Shown in pieces: positions 11,201-18,624 of a DNA stretch of 34,902 nucleotides. The DNA comes from an uncultured Aeromonadales bacterium. Lineage in GTDB: Bacteria > Pseudomonadota > Gammaproteobacteria > Enterobacterales > Succinivibrionaceae. The position numbers and the translations under genes were made by a program. How positions within the stretch are numbered: position 1 is the first letter of the stretch; the number at the start of each line of letters is the position of its first letter. The notes under the pieces were generated by a model, which did not search any database, had not been told where the DNA came from, and saw only the letters and a program-made list of their open reading frames with translations. The DNA lies in contig CACZLZ010000025.1 in the NCBI GenBank assembly GCA_902782145.1, forward strand, positions 1 to 34,902. The letters are read 5' to 3'.

Positions 11201-11612
11201 CCAGGTTGTTGTCCCCGTCCATGTAGACCATCACCGTCCAGGCAGCCGGCTCCTGGCCGGCCAGGGCCTTGGTGGCGCCGGCTCCCGGATCATCCCCGGG
11301 AGAGTGACGGATCAGGGAGGCGCCCATGCCGGGAATGGACCCGTCCTGCAAGGAAACAGGACCCCCGGCGCCTGCTCCCGCACCCGCACCCGCACCCGTA
11401 ACTCCGGAATTGTCTGTGCCGGCAAGGGCGATCGGGGAGGAGGGAGCGATCTGCTGCACCCCGGGGATCAGCAGATCCGGTGCGTTAGCCTGAGCGGCAG
11501 TCTGATCTGCCGGGCTGTCGCCACAGCCGGGGAGAAGTGACACGGCACCCGCGGTGAGCAGGAGTGCGAAGAGGGGATTCAGGGGAAGGAGGGTTCGGTT
11601 GCGGAAAGTCAT
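8277..11612 (-). CDS. clostripain-family (C11) cysteine peptidase, lipoprotein form
   Basis: A 1111-residue paralogue of the neighbouring C11 peptidase. The N-terminus is a lipoprotein signal (positive MTFRNR, hydrophobic LFALLLTAGAVSLLPGC, lipobox Cys30), so the protein should be membrane-tethered. A Gly/Ala/Pro-rich spacer with a GAGAGAGAGAG run follows. The peptidase domain starts at WTVMVYMDGDNNLE, with catalytic His248 in SMDHGGGW and Cys294 in YDMCLMGQMD, then SPPPIPGYASDY. The C-terminus has two modules like those of its paralogue, LEGVWT (919) and LPGYWH (1019). I chose the ATG at 11612 because it gives a normal lipoprotein signal. In-frame starts at 11651 and 11666 would add 13-18 residues, and the only Shine-Dalgarno-like match (AAGGA) is 13 bases upstream, so the start is not certain. 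It heads the inferred operon. The likely role is extracellular protein breakdown at the cell surface, which is inferred. Confidence 0.88.
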   Translation of the reverse strand: MTFRNRTLLPLNPLFALLLTAGAVSLLPGCGDSPADQTAAQANAPDLLIPGVQQIAPSSPIALAGTDNSGVTGAGAGAGAGAGGPVSLQDGSIPGMGASLIRHSPGDDPGAGATKALAGQEPAAWTVMVYMDGDNNLEAMLLHDIAEMEQSLPDNVEVIIQVDRAGAQPIQGGWSGGRIYRVRRNPASIDMHRFYDMGFFGTFPPLVSELLEDLGPVNSADPASIEKFIRYAAARFPARRYAFVSMDHGGGWFGNLEDQTSKMSMTISQLTGAVGRGAAVLPRGRFDLLIYDMCLMGQMDVIFETATVADYMIASPPPIPGYASDYVSLLPLLKDDASTRDIGRDIVDANTRFFNRHNVVADRAQFSLYDLSRTRQAVEALAALTGELVKRASGSVSALTQITARSYHFHDLGFDAYFRDHRLTSSVDLRDWLDRLDREFPDLRDRTDAVRKALDTLVVHTASTDEMLVRGGVAIYLPLVAPNVFKGYEDTAFAAKSGMLPYLRELFRQQGKASASAQAPRVEGIQVGTVIRRDGEITGIRESRILEPLSGYAVRFDVTGKDIHSAFLGQVSRTPTDPYPHYDFQQLLVDLSKSSTEGLSGDIRDILPDFGDGTNTFIREMTGQRFLIMAGGAVWPVTALHNTPDFSGIFVRALYAPPAGGAETPVLLRFSADTRQLVSITDVATGAMFMQAPGASLRFGRIRATDGGATIPSGNDVLFDYSEPVNLQNLAAGGLQLVLANLPEGSRVRYGVYANNIWGGRGSTGFTDELTVRSSPGQRELIAALKRSPGELEGRYAVGLFMDGKNGEPPELVPTFDSFTISPPERLPKTAMMKHMWRSGSGAHGYFDIVSSPDPDAPVQLIASMARDGKADMIYRSDITSYEAFLHGSGRDRILYLVSIGRGSRLALYPMESVSPRSLEGVWTSANVTWRFKDGKAELDYRDDGPVAAFRGHHEGSFTLKDNVLELDRNFPEDLRSMALILDPGTEILRLKSRKPYLMQVQKSAADGSATLARIREQLPGYWHGGTGEAATDLEVSRVTGTNYLRLVFVSGDRRSEAVASLGSSAAHLTYENGTRMILDYRLDAEGRLILRTSGTEGKDWIFTRNSTPGI
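11374..11397. repeat. hexanucleotide repeat GCACCC in the peptidase spacer
   Basis: Three perfect GCACCC units (11380-11397) follow a GCTCCC unit. They encode the Gly-Ala spacer of the lipoprotein peptidase on the minus strand. A 6-base unit changes length without shifting the frame. Confidence 0.6.
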
Positions 11613-11730
11613 GGAGCGTGCCAGATCCTTGATGTAATAACTTGGGAACATCCGGATCCGGAACACCCTGCACCCGAGGGAAGGGCGGTTTCCCGAGTGC
11701 CAAAACCAGTCAGATCCGGAAGTGCTTACT

Positions 11731-11767
11731 GAAAAAAATTATACGGGCAAAAGGAAAGGCAGGTGAA
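11731..11767 (-). promoter_or_regulatory. candidate sigma-70 promoter for the peptidase/transporter operon
   Basis: On the minus strand a perfect TATAAT (11738-11743) is preceded, 18 bases away, by TTCACC (11762-11767, four of six matches to TTGACA). Transcription would start near 11731, leaving a leader of about 65-120 bases depending on which start codon the lipoprotein peptidase uses. The plus strand of the same spot reads as an A-tract. Confidence 0.5.
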
Positions 11768-12079
11768 AACCCCCGTCACAAATTCAGGGACGATCGGCTC
11801 TCGCACAGATCTCCCCGGACATCACAGGGTACTGTGCCCGGCGCCCCGATCCAGGCAGAAAGGCAGACCGTCTCCACCCCGGTGCCAGGGCTGTTTTTCC
11901 CGGATCATACGGGTAACAGCACCCCCGGGGTTTTATTCTGATCCGTCTCACAGATGGGCCCTCAGGCATTGGAACAGGGGTCCGACTGAAACTAAAATCC
12001 CGTGGAAAGACCTGTCCCGCCCTGCCCCGTCACGTGCTCCAGCCAGAGCCGGCAGGACCCGCAAACCCGGAGATGGAAC
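11768..12079. other. divergent intergenic region with a candidate plus-strand promoter
   Basis: No gene is supported in this divergent region. On the plus strand TTGGAA (11969-11974) and TAAAAT (11993-11998) are spaced by 18 bases, each a fair match to sigma-70 elements. They would serve the exported-protein genes starting at 12080, with a leader of about 75 bases. Confidence 0.35.
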
Positions 12080-13018
12080 ATGATGAAGTTCAGAACCGCA
12101 GTCCTCCTTCTGACAGCCGCCCAGTGTGTGCCCGGCGCCGTGCTGGCCGCAGATGACTATCCACCCTTCTTCCCGGAGAGCGCCACCGCCCCGGGCCAGG
12201 CGGTCCCTGCCCCGGCACCGGTCCAGAGCCCCTCTGCCCAGTTTCCCCAGGCTTCCCAGACAACTCAGGTGAGTCCCGTTGCCGGAACCTGGCGCAAGGC
12301 AGTGCCCGGAGAAAACATTGTGTTCCAGTTGAACCCGGACGGCACTTTTGCCCTATTCAACAACAATCAGCTGAAAAACAAGGGTTATTACCGCACCGAA
12401 GGCTCGGTGATCATGTTCATGGACACCCCCGGTGGAGCACCCAGCTTCTCCTGGCAGTTCGTGATCAATGGCAACCGCCTCACATTGCTGTTAAGCAACA
12501 CCGACAGCCTGGAGTTCATCCGGGACGGTGCCCCGGCAGCCGGCGGTCAGAATTTCCCGGTCCCATCATATCCTGCTCCCGCCCAGGGACAGGGGGGGAT
12601 CCAGAACTACCCCGCACCTGCCCAGGGCTCCGGCTCACCCCAGGTCATAAGCCCCCAGGTGATTGCACCCCAGGTCACGCAGCCGGCGCCCCAGGGTCCG
12701 GCCCAGTACACCGTGGGAACCTACCAGTGCCCCCACCCCATGCTGGGAAACAAAAACGTCTACTGGGAGTTCGTCAATGACTCCTACACCGCCTATTTCT
12801 CCCATCCCCTGAACAACACCCGGATCACGATCGAAATGGGCAGTTACAAGATCTTCGGGCACCAGATGCACATGAGCGTGCACCACTCCATGGCTCCGGA
12901 CAAGATCGGGACGAACTACGTCCTCCCCGTCACCTTCAACAGCACGGGCTTCATCTACACTGACACCGACACCGTCCGCAACATCAGTTACACCATCAAC
13001 TGCACCAGAATAAAGTGA
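12080..13018 (+). CDS. exported two-domain protein with lipocalin-like module (paralogue 1 of 3)
   Basis: A 312-residue protein with a Sec signal peptide (MMKFRTAVLLL...GAVLA, cleavage near residue 23). The mature end ADDYPPFFPES is shared with paralogue 3. After a Pro/Ala/Gln-rich stretch comes a small beta-rich module (about 68-148) starting GTWRKA, with a FQLNPDGTFALF strand-turn-strand and a GNRLTLLL strand, in the style of lipocalin-like (DUF5640-like) barrels. A low-complexity linker (about 150-207) repeats YPAPAQG and PQVI. The C-terminal domain (208-312) has a Cys near each end (Cys217, Cys308), positions kept in all three paralogues and probably forming a disulfide. GGAG lies 7 bases before the ATG at 12080. 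Function is unknown. The location is periplasmic or extracellular. It is divergent from the peptidase operon and may share regulation with it. Confidence 0.75.
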   Translation: MMKFRTAVLLLTAAQCVPGAVLAADDYPPFFPESATAPGQAVPAPAPVQSPSAQFPQASQTTQVSPVAGTWRKAVPGENIVFQLNPDGTFALFNNNQLKNKGYYRTEGSVIMFMDTPGGAPSFSWQFVINGNRLTLLLSNTDSLEFIRDGAPAAGGQNFPVPSYPAPAQGQGGIQNYPAPAQGSGSPQVISPQVIAPQVTQPAPQGPAQYTVGTYQCPHPMLGNKNVYWEFVNDSYTAYFSHPLNNTRITIEMGSYKIFGHQMHMSVHHSMAPDKIGTNYVLPVTFNSTGFIYTDTDTVRNISYTINCTRIK

Positions 13019-13305
13019 TCCGAGCAGTCCTGCCGGAACTTATCCGGAACAGTTCCATATCGGGAACTGATCTGACAGAAGCGGCGGGATCCGGCAGCAG
13101 ACTTGAGCCCCGCTGTCCCTGGGGAACAACCGGATGAAGGCAGAGTGCCAGCGAAGGAAAAACAGTATGCGGGCGAAAACCGGATGATACCGAAACCGGG
13201 ATAATCTGATTGCGGATGACAGGACTACCGGAAAACGGCAGATCCCGGACGCAGTTCCGGATTGCCGGAAGAAAAGAATATTTTTTCAGAAACAGGAAAA
13301 TGAAC

Positions 13306-14133
13306 ATGACAGGAAAAGGACTGATGGCAGCCATGGCGCTGCTTCCCCTGCTGGCCGCCGCGCCCTCTGAGGCCCTGGAAACCGGCAACATGGTGCGGAT
13401 GCTGAATGATCTCTCCGCGCCCTCCGTCAAAGGCGTTGCTGGCATGCAGGACATGCTGGGAGGCACCCGGGATCTGGGGAATGCGGCCATGCCCGCATCC
13501 GGGATCAGCGGCACCTGGGTGTCCGCCGATCCGTCGGTGCCCCTCATGATGATCTTCAATGAGCAGGGCCTGGCCTCCATGGGCTACAACGGGCAGATCA
13601 GCGGCTACTTCTACAACCTCCAGGGGAACACCCTGCAGCTGACCACCCCTGACGGGCAACACTTCTCCCTGCCCTGCACCCTCCAGGGTGACTCCCTGGC
13701 AGTGACCATCAACGGGATCCAGTATCAGTTGAAGCGCTACAACCAGGCCATCCCCGCAGGTCCGGCAGCCCCCGGCCCATCAGCCACCCTGCCGCCCCCG
13801 CCTCCTGCAACAGCGCCCGCCACCCAACCGCCCCAGGCTGCCAGCTCCCTCAGCGGTGCCTACACCTGCGGTGTTCCCGGTGCCAGCGGAGTGTCCATCA
13901 CCTACAACTACCATGGCAGCACCTATGATGCGGTGATGTACAACAACGGCGCCCCGGTGATCTCCAGCCGCGGCAGTTTCGGTGTCAGCGGCAATGTCTA
14001 CACCTACACCATTACCGACTCCACCAACAAGGGTGATGTGGGCATGCAGGGCACGGCCACCATCACCATGAACCCCTCAGGCTATGATCTGACAACCCCT
14101 GAAGGCCTGACTGTGAAGTGCAGGCGCAACTGA
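13306..14133 (+). CDS. exported two-domain protein with lipocalin-like module (paralogue 2 of 3)
   Basis: A 275-residue member of the same tandem family. The signal peptide is MTGKGLMAAMALLPLLAAAPSEA. It lacks the PPFFP motif of the other two and instead has a 40-residue Met/Asp-rich start to the mature protein. The first module begins GTWVSADPS and has a strand pair ending in GIQYQLKRY. A Pro/Ala-rich linker follows (PSATLPPPPPATAPAT). The second domain runs from LSGAYTCGVPG to the C-terminal VKCRRN, so the terminal Cys pair is conserved. AGGA sits 8 bases before the ATG at 13306. An ATG at 13300 is in frame but only 2 bases from that site. The 287 bases before it hold a CAGTTCC/GGAACTG hairpin (13050-13069) and no gene. 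Function is unknown. Confidence 0.72.
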   Translation: MTGKGLMAAMALLPLLAAAPSEALETGNMVRMLNDLSAPSVKGVAGMQDMLGGTRDLGNAAMPASGISGTWVSADPSVPLMMIFNEQGLASMGYNGQISGYFYNLQGNTLQLTTPDGQHFSLPCTLQGDSLAVTINGIQYQLKRYNQAIPAGPAAPGPSATLPPPPPATAPATQPPQAASSLSGAYTCGVPGASGVSITYNYHGSTYDAVMYNNGAPVISSRGSFGVSGNVYTYTITDSTNKGDVGMQGTATITMNPSGYDLTTPEGLTVKCRRN

Positions 14134-14170
14134 CAGGCAGAACAGACGGAAAGCAAGGAAAGACACGAAT

Positions 14171-15055
14171 ATGAACAAGACTCTCGGGATCCTGGCGGTA
14201 ACCGCCCTGGCTGCGGTCTCAGGCGCCGCTTTAGCCGATGACTTCCCCCCCTTCTTCCCCAGCGGCGGAGCCCAGACCGCTCCCCAGCAGCCCGGCACCG
14301 CCCAGGGCTCGGTGGTCCAGTCCGGAGGCGGACTCCATGTGACCCCCGGCAACACCGTCACGATGCAGCAGGGAGGGAACAACCCCCTCCTGGGAACCTG
14401 GGTTGCCGCAGACGCCCAGGGACAGGTGATCCTCACCTTCTCCCCCAACGGCACCTGCAGCTTCAACATCTACAACCAGCAGCATTTCAACGCCTACTGC
14501 CGGACCGCCGGCAACACGGTGTACCTGTCGGCTGATCCCTCCTTCACCGGCAAAGTGGCACAGATGAACTACACCTTCAACGGCAACACCATTAACATTG
14601 ACTTCGAGGGCCAGCCCATAACCTTCCAGCGGGCCCAGGGAGCCGGGGCCATGCCTCCGCCCCAGCCCGTCCCTGGTCCCGGCCTGGTGTCACCTGGCGG
14701 TGGCGGTGCCGGCATACCCCAGGGCGGCGGCACCACCATGCCGATGCCTGCCCCCGGCGGGGCTGCCCTCAGCGGCAGTTATATCTGCCAGGTTCCGGCC
14801 AATCCCAACATCCAGCTGCGGCATGACTTTGTCGGCAATAACTACCAGGTAACCGTGATCATGGGACAGCAGCAGCAGCCTATTGAGTTTGGCAACTTCA
14901 CCTTCAACGGCCAGGATTTCAACTTCACCGTGGTGCAGTCCGGCAATCCCCAGATGAACGGCTCCAGCGGCAGAAACATGATCCGCATGACCCCCGGAGG
15001 ATACAGCATGTACCTCCAGGACGGATCTGTGCTGAACTGCAACAAGATCCAATGA
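14171..15055 (+). CDS. exported two-domain protein with lipocalin-like module (paralogue 3 of 3)
   Basis: A 294-residue protein, 37 bases after paralogue 2 and probably co-transcribed with it. The signal peptide MNKTLGILAVTALAAVSGAA is followed by LA and a mature start DDFPPFFPSGG, nearly identical to paralogue 1. The first module starts GTWVAADAQGQ with LTFSPNGTCSFN and a GNTINIDF strand, closely matching paralogue 1. A Gly/Pro/Met-rich linker leads to the C-terminal domain LSGSYICQVPAN...LNCNKIQ, again with one Cys at each end. AAGGAA lies about 10 bases before the ATG. A strong terminator follows at 15110-15140, closing the three-gene unit. Possible roles include binding a small molecule or partner protein, or acting on the neighbouring secreted peptidases. 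Nothing in the sequence decides between them. Confidence 0.75.
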   Translation: MNKTLGILAVTALAAVSGAALADDFPPFFPSGGAQTAPQQPGTAQGSVVQSGGGLHVTPGNTVTMQQGGNNPLLGTWVAADAQGQVILTFSPNGTCSFNIYNQQHFNAYCRTAGNTVYLSADPSFTGKVAQMNYTFNGNTINIDFEGQPITFQRAQGAGAMPPPQPVPGPGLVSPGGGGAGIPQGGGTTMPMPAPGGAALSGSYICQVPANPNIQLRHDFVGNNYQVTVIMGQQQQPIEFGNFTFNGQDFNFTVVQSGNPQMNGSSGRNMIRMTPGGYSMYLQDGSVLNCNKIQ

Positions 15056-15109
15056 TTCAGTGATCCAGTCCTGTCCGTCAGGACAGGCACGGTGAACAGG
15101 AAACAGGAC

Positions 15110-15140
15110 AAATCCCGGAGGCAAATCTCCGGGATTTTTT
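15110..15140 (+). terminator. rho-independent terminator after the three exported-protein genes
   Basis: A perfect 10-bp stem AATCCCGGAG (15111-15120)/CTCCGGGATT (15127-15136) with loop GCAAAT runs directly into a T-run. It is 55 bases after the stop of paralogue 3 and is preceded by a small CTGTCC-gtca-GGACAG hairpin (15071-15086). Confidence 0.92.
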
Positions 15141-15217
15141 GAACCAGTCCTGATAGGGCACTGCCTGCAGCGAATTTCCTCCGCCGCACCAGTCACAGAT
15201 CCCCGCAGCCACCGCCA

Positions 15218-16072
15218 TCATCCGCACCCTGAAACAAGGATATGACCATGAAATGTCAGCTCATTCTTTTCATCCAAAAGCAGATTTCTGAGAAAAACTT
15301 CAAGATATGACAAATCCTCATAAATGCCATTTTTCACATCCCGGTAGTTTGCTCTTACAAGGGAATTGCGAAAATACCACGCATTTTTGGCAAATACATC
15401 ATTGGTTACGTTAAAGCCCATTGATCGAAGATACTTTAAAACAAATACTGCGGTTGTCCTGGTGTTGCCTTCGCAAAAAATGTGTATCTGCCACAGCTGC
15501 GATATAAATCTTGCAAGATGCTTAATAATCTTGGACATAGGCAGATTTGCATATGAAAACTCTTGTTCATTCCTAAAATCATAGTCCAGGGTCTCACGGA
15601 GCTCCAAAGCTCCGCCGTAAATAACAGATGCGCCATCAAGGACCCACTCCTTTTTGCTGATATTATAGTCTCTGATTTTGCCAGCGTGGGAAAATACACC
15701 AGTAAACAGCCTCCGGTGAATTGAGATATACTGCGCAGGGGAAAATATGAAAGATCCCTCTGACAGGATCTCTGCTATATGAACGGAAACTTTGTCTGCC
15801 TCCTCAGTTTTCTCAGGAAGATGACGGGCAGACTCCTGATAGTAGCTGTCTATCCTCTTCTTGACATCGTCTATGGTGATAATACCGTCGATGTTTTCCT
15901 TTGCCGCATTAAGAAGATAATCAGACGGCCGCAGTTTATCAACATCCTGCAGGCCCACGGCAGTCTGCCATACATAAGCTTTATCCGCCTTATCAGGTTC
16001 ACCAAGCCTAATATACTCATCAAAGGGATCTTTGCTCAACTCATCAGCCTGGCACTTCTCGACTTCTTCCAC
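15218..16072 (-). CDS. Fic family protein with a possible N-terminal VbhA-like inhibitory region
   Basis: A 284-residue Fic-domain protein. Fic enzymes usually transfer AMP or another nucleotide group to Ser/Thr/Tyr of target proteins. The active-site loop is HIFCEGNTRTTAVF (197-210): the catalytic His197, Gly202, Asn203 and Arg205 are present, but the consensus GNGRxxR is altered to GNTRTTA. A beta-flap-like segment KIRDYNISKKEWVLDG (132-147) precedes it. Residues about 48-80 (PSDYLLNAAKENIDG...DDVKKRIDSYY) look like the antitoxin-VbhA-type helical region fused to some Fic proteins, which suggests self-inhibition, but a clean [ST]xxxE[GN] motif is not visible. The start is a GTG at 16072 with AGAGG upstream. 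Composition is markedly AT-richer than the flanks, suggesting acquisition. The last ten residues are encoded by GC-richer DNA and may be read-through into host sequence. Confidence 0.82.
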   Translation of the reverse strand: MEEVEKCQADELSKDPFDEYIRLGEPDKADKAYVWQTAVGLQDVDKLRPSDYLLNAAKENIDGIITIDDVKKRIDSYYQESARHLPEKTEEADKVSVHIAEILSEGSFIFSPAQYISIHRRLFTGVFSHAGKIRDYNISKKEWVLDGASVIYGGALELRETLDYDFRNEQEFSYANLPMSKIIKHLARFISQLWQIHIFCEGNTRTTAVFVLKYLRSMGFNVTNDVFAKNAWYFRNSLVRANYRDVKNGIYEDLSYLEVFLRNLLLDEKNELTFHGHILVSGCG

Positions 16073-16540
16073 GAATACCTCTGACCAATTATTCTTAGTT
16101 ACACTTACCCTCTGAACTTTTCAAAGTATGTCATATATCGCTTATAAGAAGATCTCTATGTTTATTCTTTCAGCGCCGCCTGATCATGATGCAGATGACA
16201 GGTTCCTGTGCAGCCGGTAACGTTTATCTTTATTTATGGCATCATCTCTGAATTATCTGCCAGTCTTTCCCCCGTTATAAGAGGCTTGATCAGCCATTCC
16301 TCAGTGTTGAGCGTCCGATCTTTTCGCCGTCTCTGCAGCATGATCGTGCCTTCAGACATAGGCTCTTCAGTATCGCCGCCGAAGACAATACAACATTGCC
16401 CCGTTGCCAAAGGAACTCAGGATTTTGCCTGCACTCCCTGCTGTGACAGCCGATGTGCTGAGTTTCCTCGCTGAACGCCGCGCTTTTGCGGCGATCCATC
16501 CACAGCCTGCACCTTGCGCCTACTGCTATTTAGAAAGATC
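16073..16540. other. AT-rich gap upstream of the Fic gene, possible small frame
   Basis: I find no recognisable gene. A 41-codon minus-strand frame (ATG at 16359, stop at 16234; begins MSEGTIMLQRRRKDR) lies between the Sel1 and Fic genes. It has only a weak GAAGAG before its start and continues open upstream without a start codon to a stop, so it may be a gene remnant. It does not carry a Fic-antitoxin motif that I can recognise. The rest shows no clear promoter or repeat. Confidence 0.25.
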
Positions 16541-17485
16541 TCAGCAAAAATCTTCGTCACAGTCTTCCTGAATTTTCTGCGCCATTTTGCGGTATTTCTC
16601 GGCAAGCTTCAGATCCTGATCCACACCGCCCAGTCCGGCATCATAGTAGCCGGCGACCTTCTCACAGCCGTCAGATGAGTCCAGGCTGCAGGCCTTGTCA
16701 AACAGTTTCAACGCCGCGTCAGGCTCCTTGCTCAACCCCTGCCCGTTCTCAGTCATGTTGCCCAGGGCCACGCAGCCTTCGGCAAATCCCAGATCGCAGG
16801 CCCGCCCAAAGGCAGAGGCGGCACCATGGAGATCAGGATCCCCGGTGGCGGCCGTTCCGATCCCCAGAAGATGCATGCCCAGCATGAAGCAGCCCTCATC
16901 ACTCTTGAGATCACAGGCCTTCGTGAACCCCTTGCCGGCGGCTCTCCGGTCAGAGGCCTTGGGCTCATCAAGATGGCTGTGGAGTTTTCCCAGGGCGAGG
17001 CAGGCTTCAGGATCATTCTGGTCACACCGGGGACCGATGAAGGCATCAGCGTCAGAAATGCAGTTGGGACCTTTGGTGTAAGCAGCTCCGCTGGCACTGC
17101 TGTTCTGGGGATCCATGACGCAGTATTCCCCGGCAGACACCGTGAGCTCAATGGCGCTGGAGCAGCCACTGTCGTCCTTCAGATCACAGGCCTTGCGGAA
17201 GTAGGACAATGCTTTGGCAAAATTGCGGATTGCGCCTCCGTTCCCCGGCTGCTCACCGTAATGAGTCCCCAGGCGGAAGCAGGCACCGGACACCCCTCCA
17301 TGGCAGGCCTGCCGGAAATAAGGCTCTGCCCGGGAGAACAGCTCCGTGTCAAAGACATCACCGCACAGGAGATCGCCCTTGCTGAAACAGTCGGAGGGAT
17401 CGGAGCAGTCCAGCCCCGCCACAGGAGCTGATGCCAGCAGCAGGAAGGCAGCTGCCAGTGCCATGGGGATTTTCTTTCTGAGCAT
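16541..17485 (-). CDS. exported Sel1-repeat, cysteine-rich (Hcp-like) protein
   Basis: A 314-residue protein with a Sec signal peptide (MLRKKIPMALAAAFLLLASA, then PVAG). The mature part consists of Sel1-type helical hairpin repeats, several opening with a Cys pair spaced by seven residues (ACHGGVSGAC, ACDLKDDSGC, ACDLKSDEGC, ACDLGFAEGC, ACSLDSSDGC). This is the hallmark of Helicobacter Hcp proteins, where each pair forms a disulfide. A more irregular middle part (about 115-165) carries extra Cys residues, and the protein ends EDCDEDFC. Such repeats usually bind proteins or peptides. The location is presumably periplasmic or secreted, where the disulfides can form. The ATG at 17485 has GGA 8 bases upstream and gives a clean signal peptide. 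A frame extending to 17575 adds a non-signal-like leader. A second, larger family member is at 31460. Confidence 0.85.
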   Translation of the reverse strand: MLRKKIPMALAAAFLLLASAPVAGLDCSDPSDCFSKGDLLCGDVFDTELFSRAEPYFRQACHGGVSGACFRLGTHYGEQPGNGGAIRNFAKALSYFRKACDLKDDSGCSSAIELTVSAGEYCVMDPQNSSASGAAYTKGPNCISDADAFIGPRCDQNDPEACLALGKLHSHLDEPKASDRRAAGKGFTKACDLKSDEGCFMLGMHLLGIGTAATGDPDLHGAASAFGRACDLGFAEGCVALGNMTENGQGLSKEPDAALKLFDKACSLDSSDGCEKVAGYYDAGLGGVDQDLKLAEKYRKMAQKIQEDCDEDFC

Positions 17486-17910
17486 GATGTTTTCCACAAG
17501 AGCCACCCTGAGGCGGGGGCAGTAAAAAGCGCTAAACGAAGTAAACAGAGATTGCCGGTGGCCGCCGATCTGCACAAAAGGCAGCCGGCCGGAAGATCCG
17601 GATCCCGGCAGGAAAATCCGGGATCAGGGCTTTTGCCACCCTGCAGTCCGGAAGGGACAGCCCGCCCGGAAAAGCGGATCCGTGCTACCCCGGATCGGGT
17701 GTCCGGCACACTAAGCACTCACCCATTATATTCCTGGCGCCCGGGGAAACCCGGGAAGAGGATCATGAAAACGCACATGCGCTGACGGAAAAACACACCT
17801 GGAAGCCGCGTAAAGACTGACGGCCCAGGGATGCGCGGCAGAAGCCTCCCGATCATTCCCGGGAACAGCCGGACAGGGAAATGCGCCGCAAAAGGCGCGG
17901 CCTTGATGTG

Positions 17911-17974
17911 CATGCTCCAGAGTTTTAGCCCGCATGCTCCAAGCCACATGCTCCAGATCGCATGCTCCTGACCA
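17911..17974. repeat. iteron-like CATGCTCC repeats
   Basis: The octamer CATGCTCC occurs four times in 58 bases. Three copies are spaced exactly 14 bases apart and a fourth lies 22 bases before them. The spacer bases differ, so the octamer itself appears to be the conserved unit. Confidence 0.65.
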
Positions 17975-18600
17975 TGAAGCTTTCTGAGAGTCAGTGCCAA
18001 GATCCCTGGAGCAGTCTCAGGATCCGGTCATGGAAGCCTCTAGGATCCCCGCCGGAAAAGAACCTGCCGGCAGTTCCCGGCGCCCGCAACACGTCAGACG
18101 CCATGAACGGACAAAAGATGGACAGCAGAAAATGCAACGACAGGACAGAGGCATGATAAAATCAGCCTGAGACGGTGATCCACAGTTGATCCGCAACGGT
18201 GATCTGCCATGACATGAAGGCACCATGATCTTAAAGGTGCCCTGACATGAAAGGTGCCGGGATCAGATCCGGATCCAGAGGCCTGCCTGCTGCTCCCATA
18301 GCCAGATCTGCATGACAGCCCGGATCCGTCCCTGCCGTGACAGCTGCTGGACCCGCAGATCCGGCATCAGGCTGCCCCAGGGGCCGAACAGCCCGGGGAA
18401 GACTTCCGGCTCCTTATGCTGGAAGAGCGGCAGATCTGACGGGATTGGAGCCGATCCGGCAGGATTTTCCCGGACGGGACCGGGACGGCTGACAGTCACC
18501 CGGAAAACAGAAACCGGAAGTGCGTTTCGCCCAGCTCCTGTCCGGAAGGACAGAGCCTCACCGGCATCCGTACTGAACCCGGAGATCCGGGGCCCGGCCC

Positions 18601-18624
18601 AGATCCAGATCCAGATCCAGATCC
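18601..18624. repeat. four tandem AGATCC hexamers
   Basis: Four perfect AGATCC copies, each containing a GATC site, lie about 75 bases before the pfkA start codon. Confidence 0.8.

Noticed and set aside
9585-11540. Long plus-strand open frame (651 codons) opposite the second C11 peptidase
   Set aside because: Same reason: it mirrors the codon pattern of the real gene and has no start-site or domain support.
16234-16359. Small frame upstream of the Fic gene as its antitoxin
   Set aside because: It lacks a recognisable [ST]xxxE[GN] inhibitory motif, lies 160 bases away with a weak start, and the Fic protein seems to carry its own inhibitor-like region.
17719-18000. Minus-strand 93-codon frame in the repeat region
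   Set aside because: Aromatic- and Pro-rich with no family, overlapping the CATGCTCC array, and without a ribosome site.
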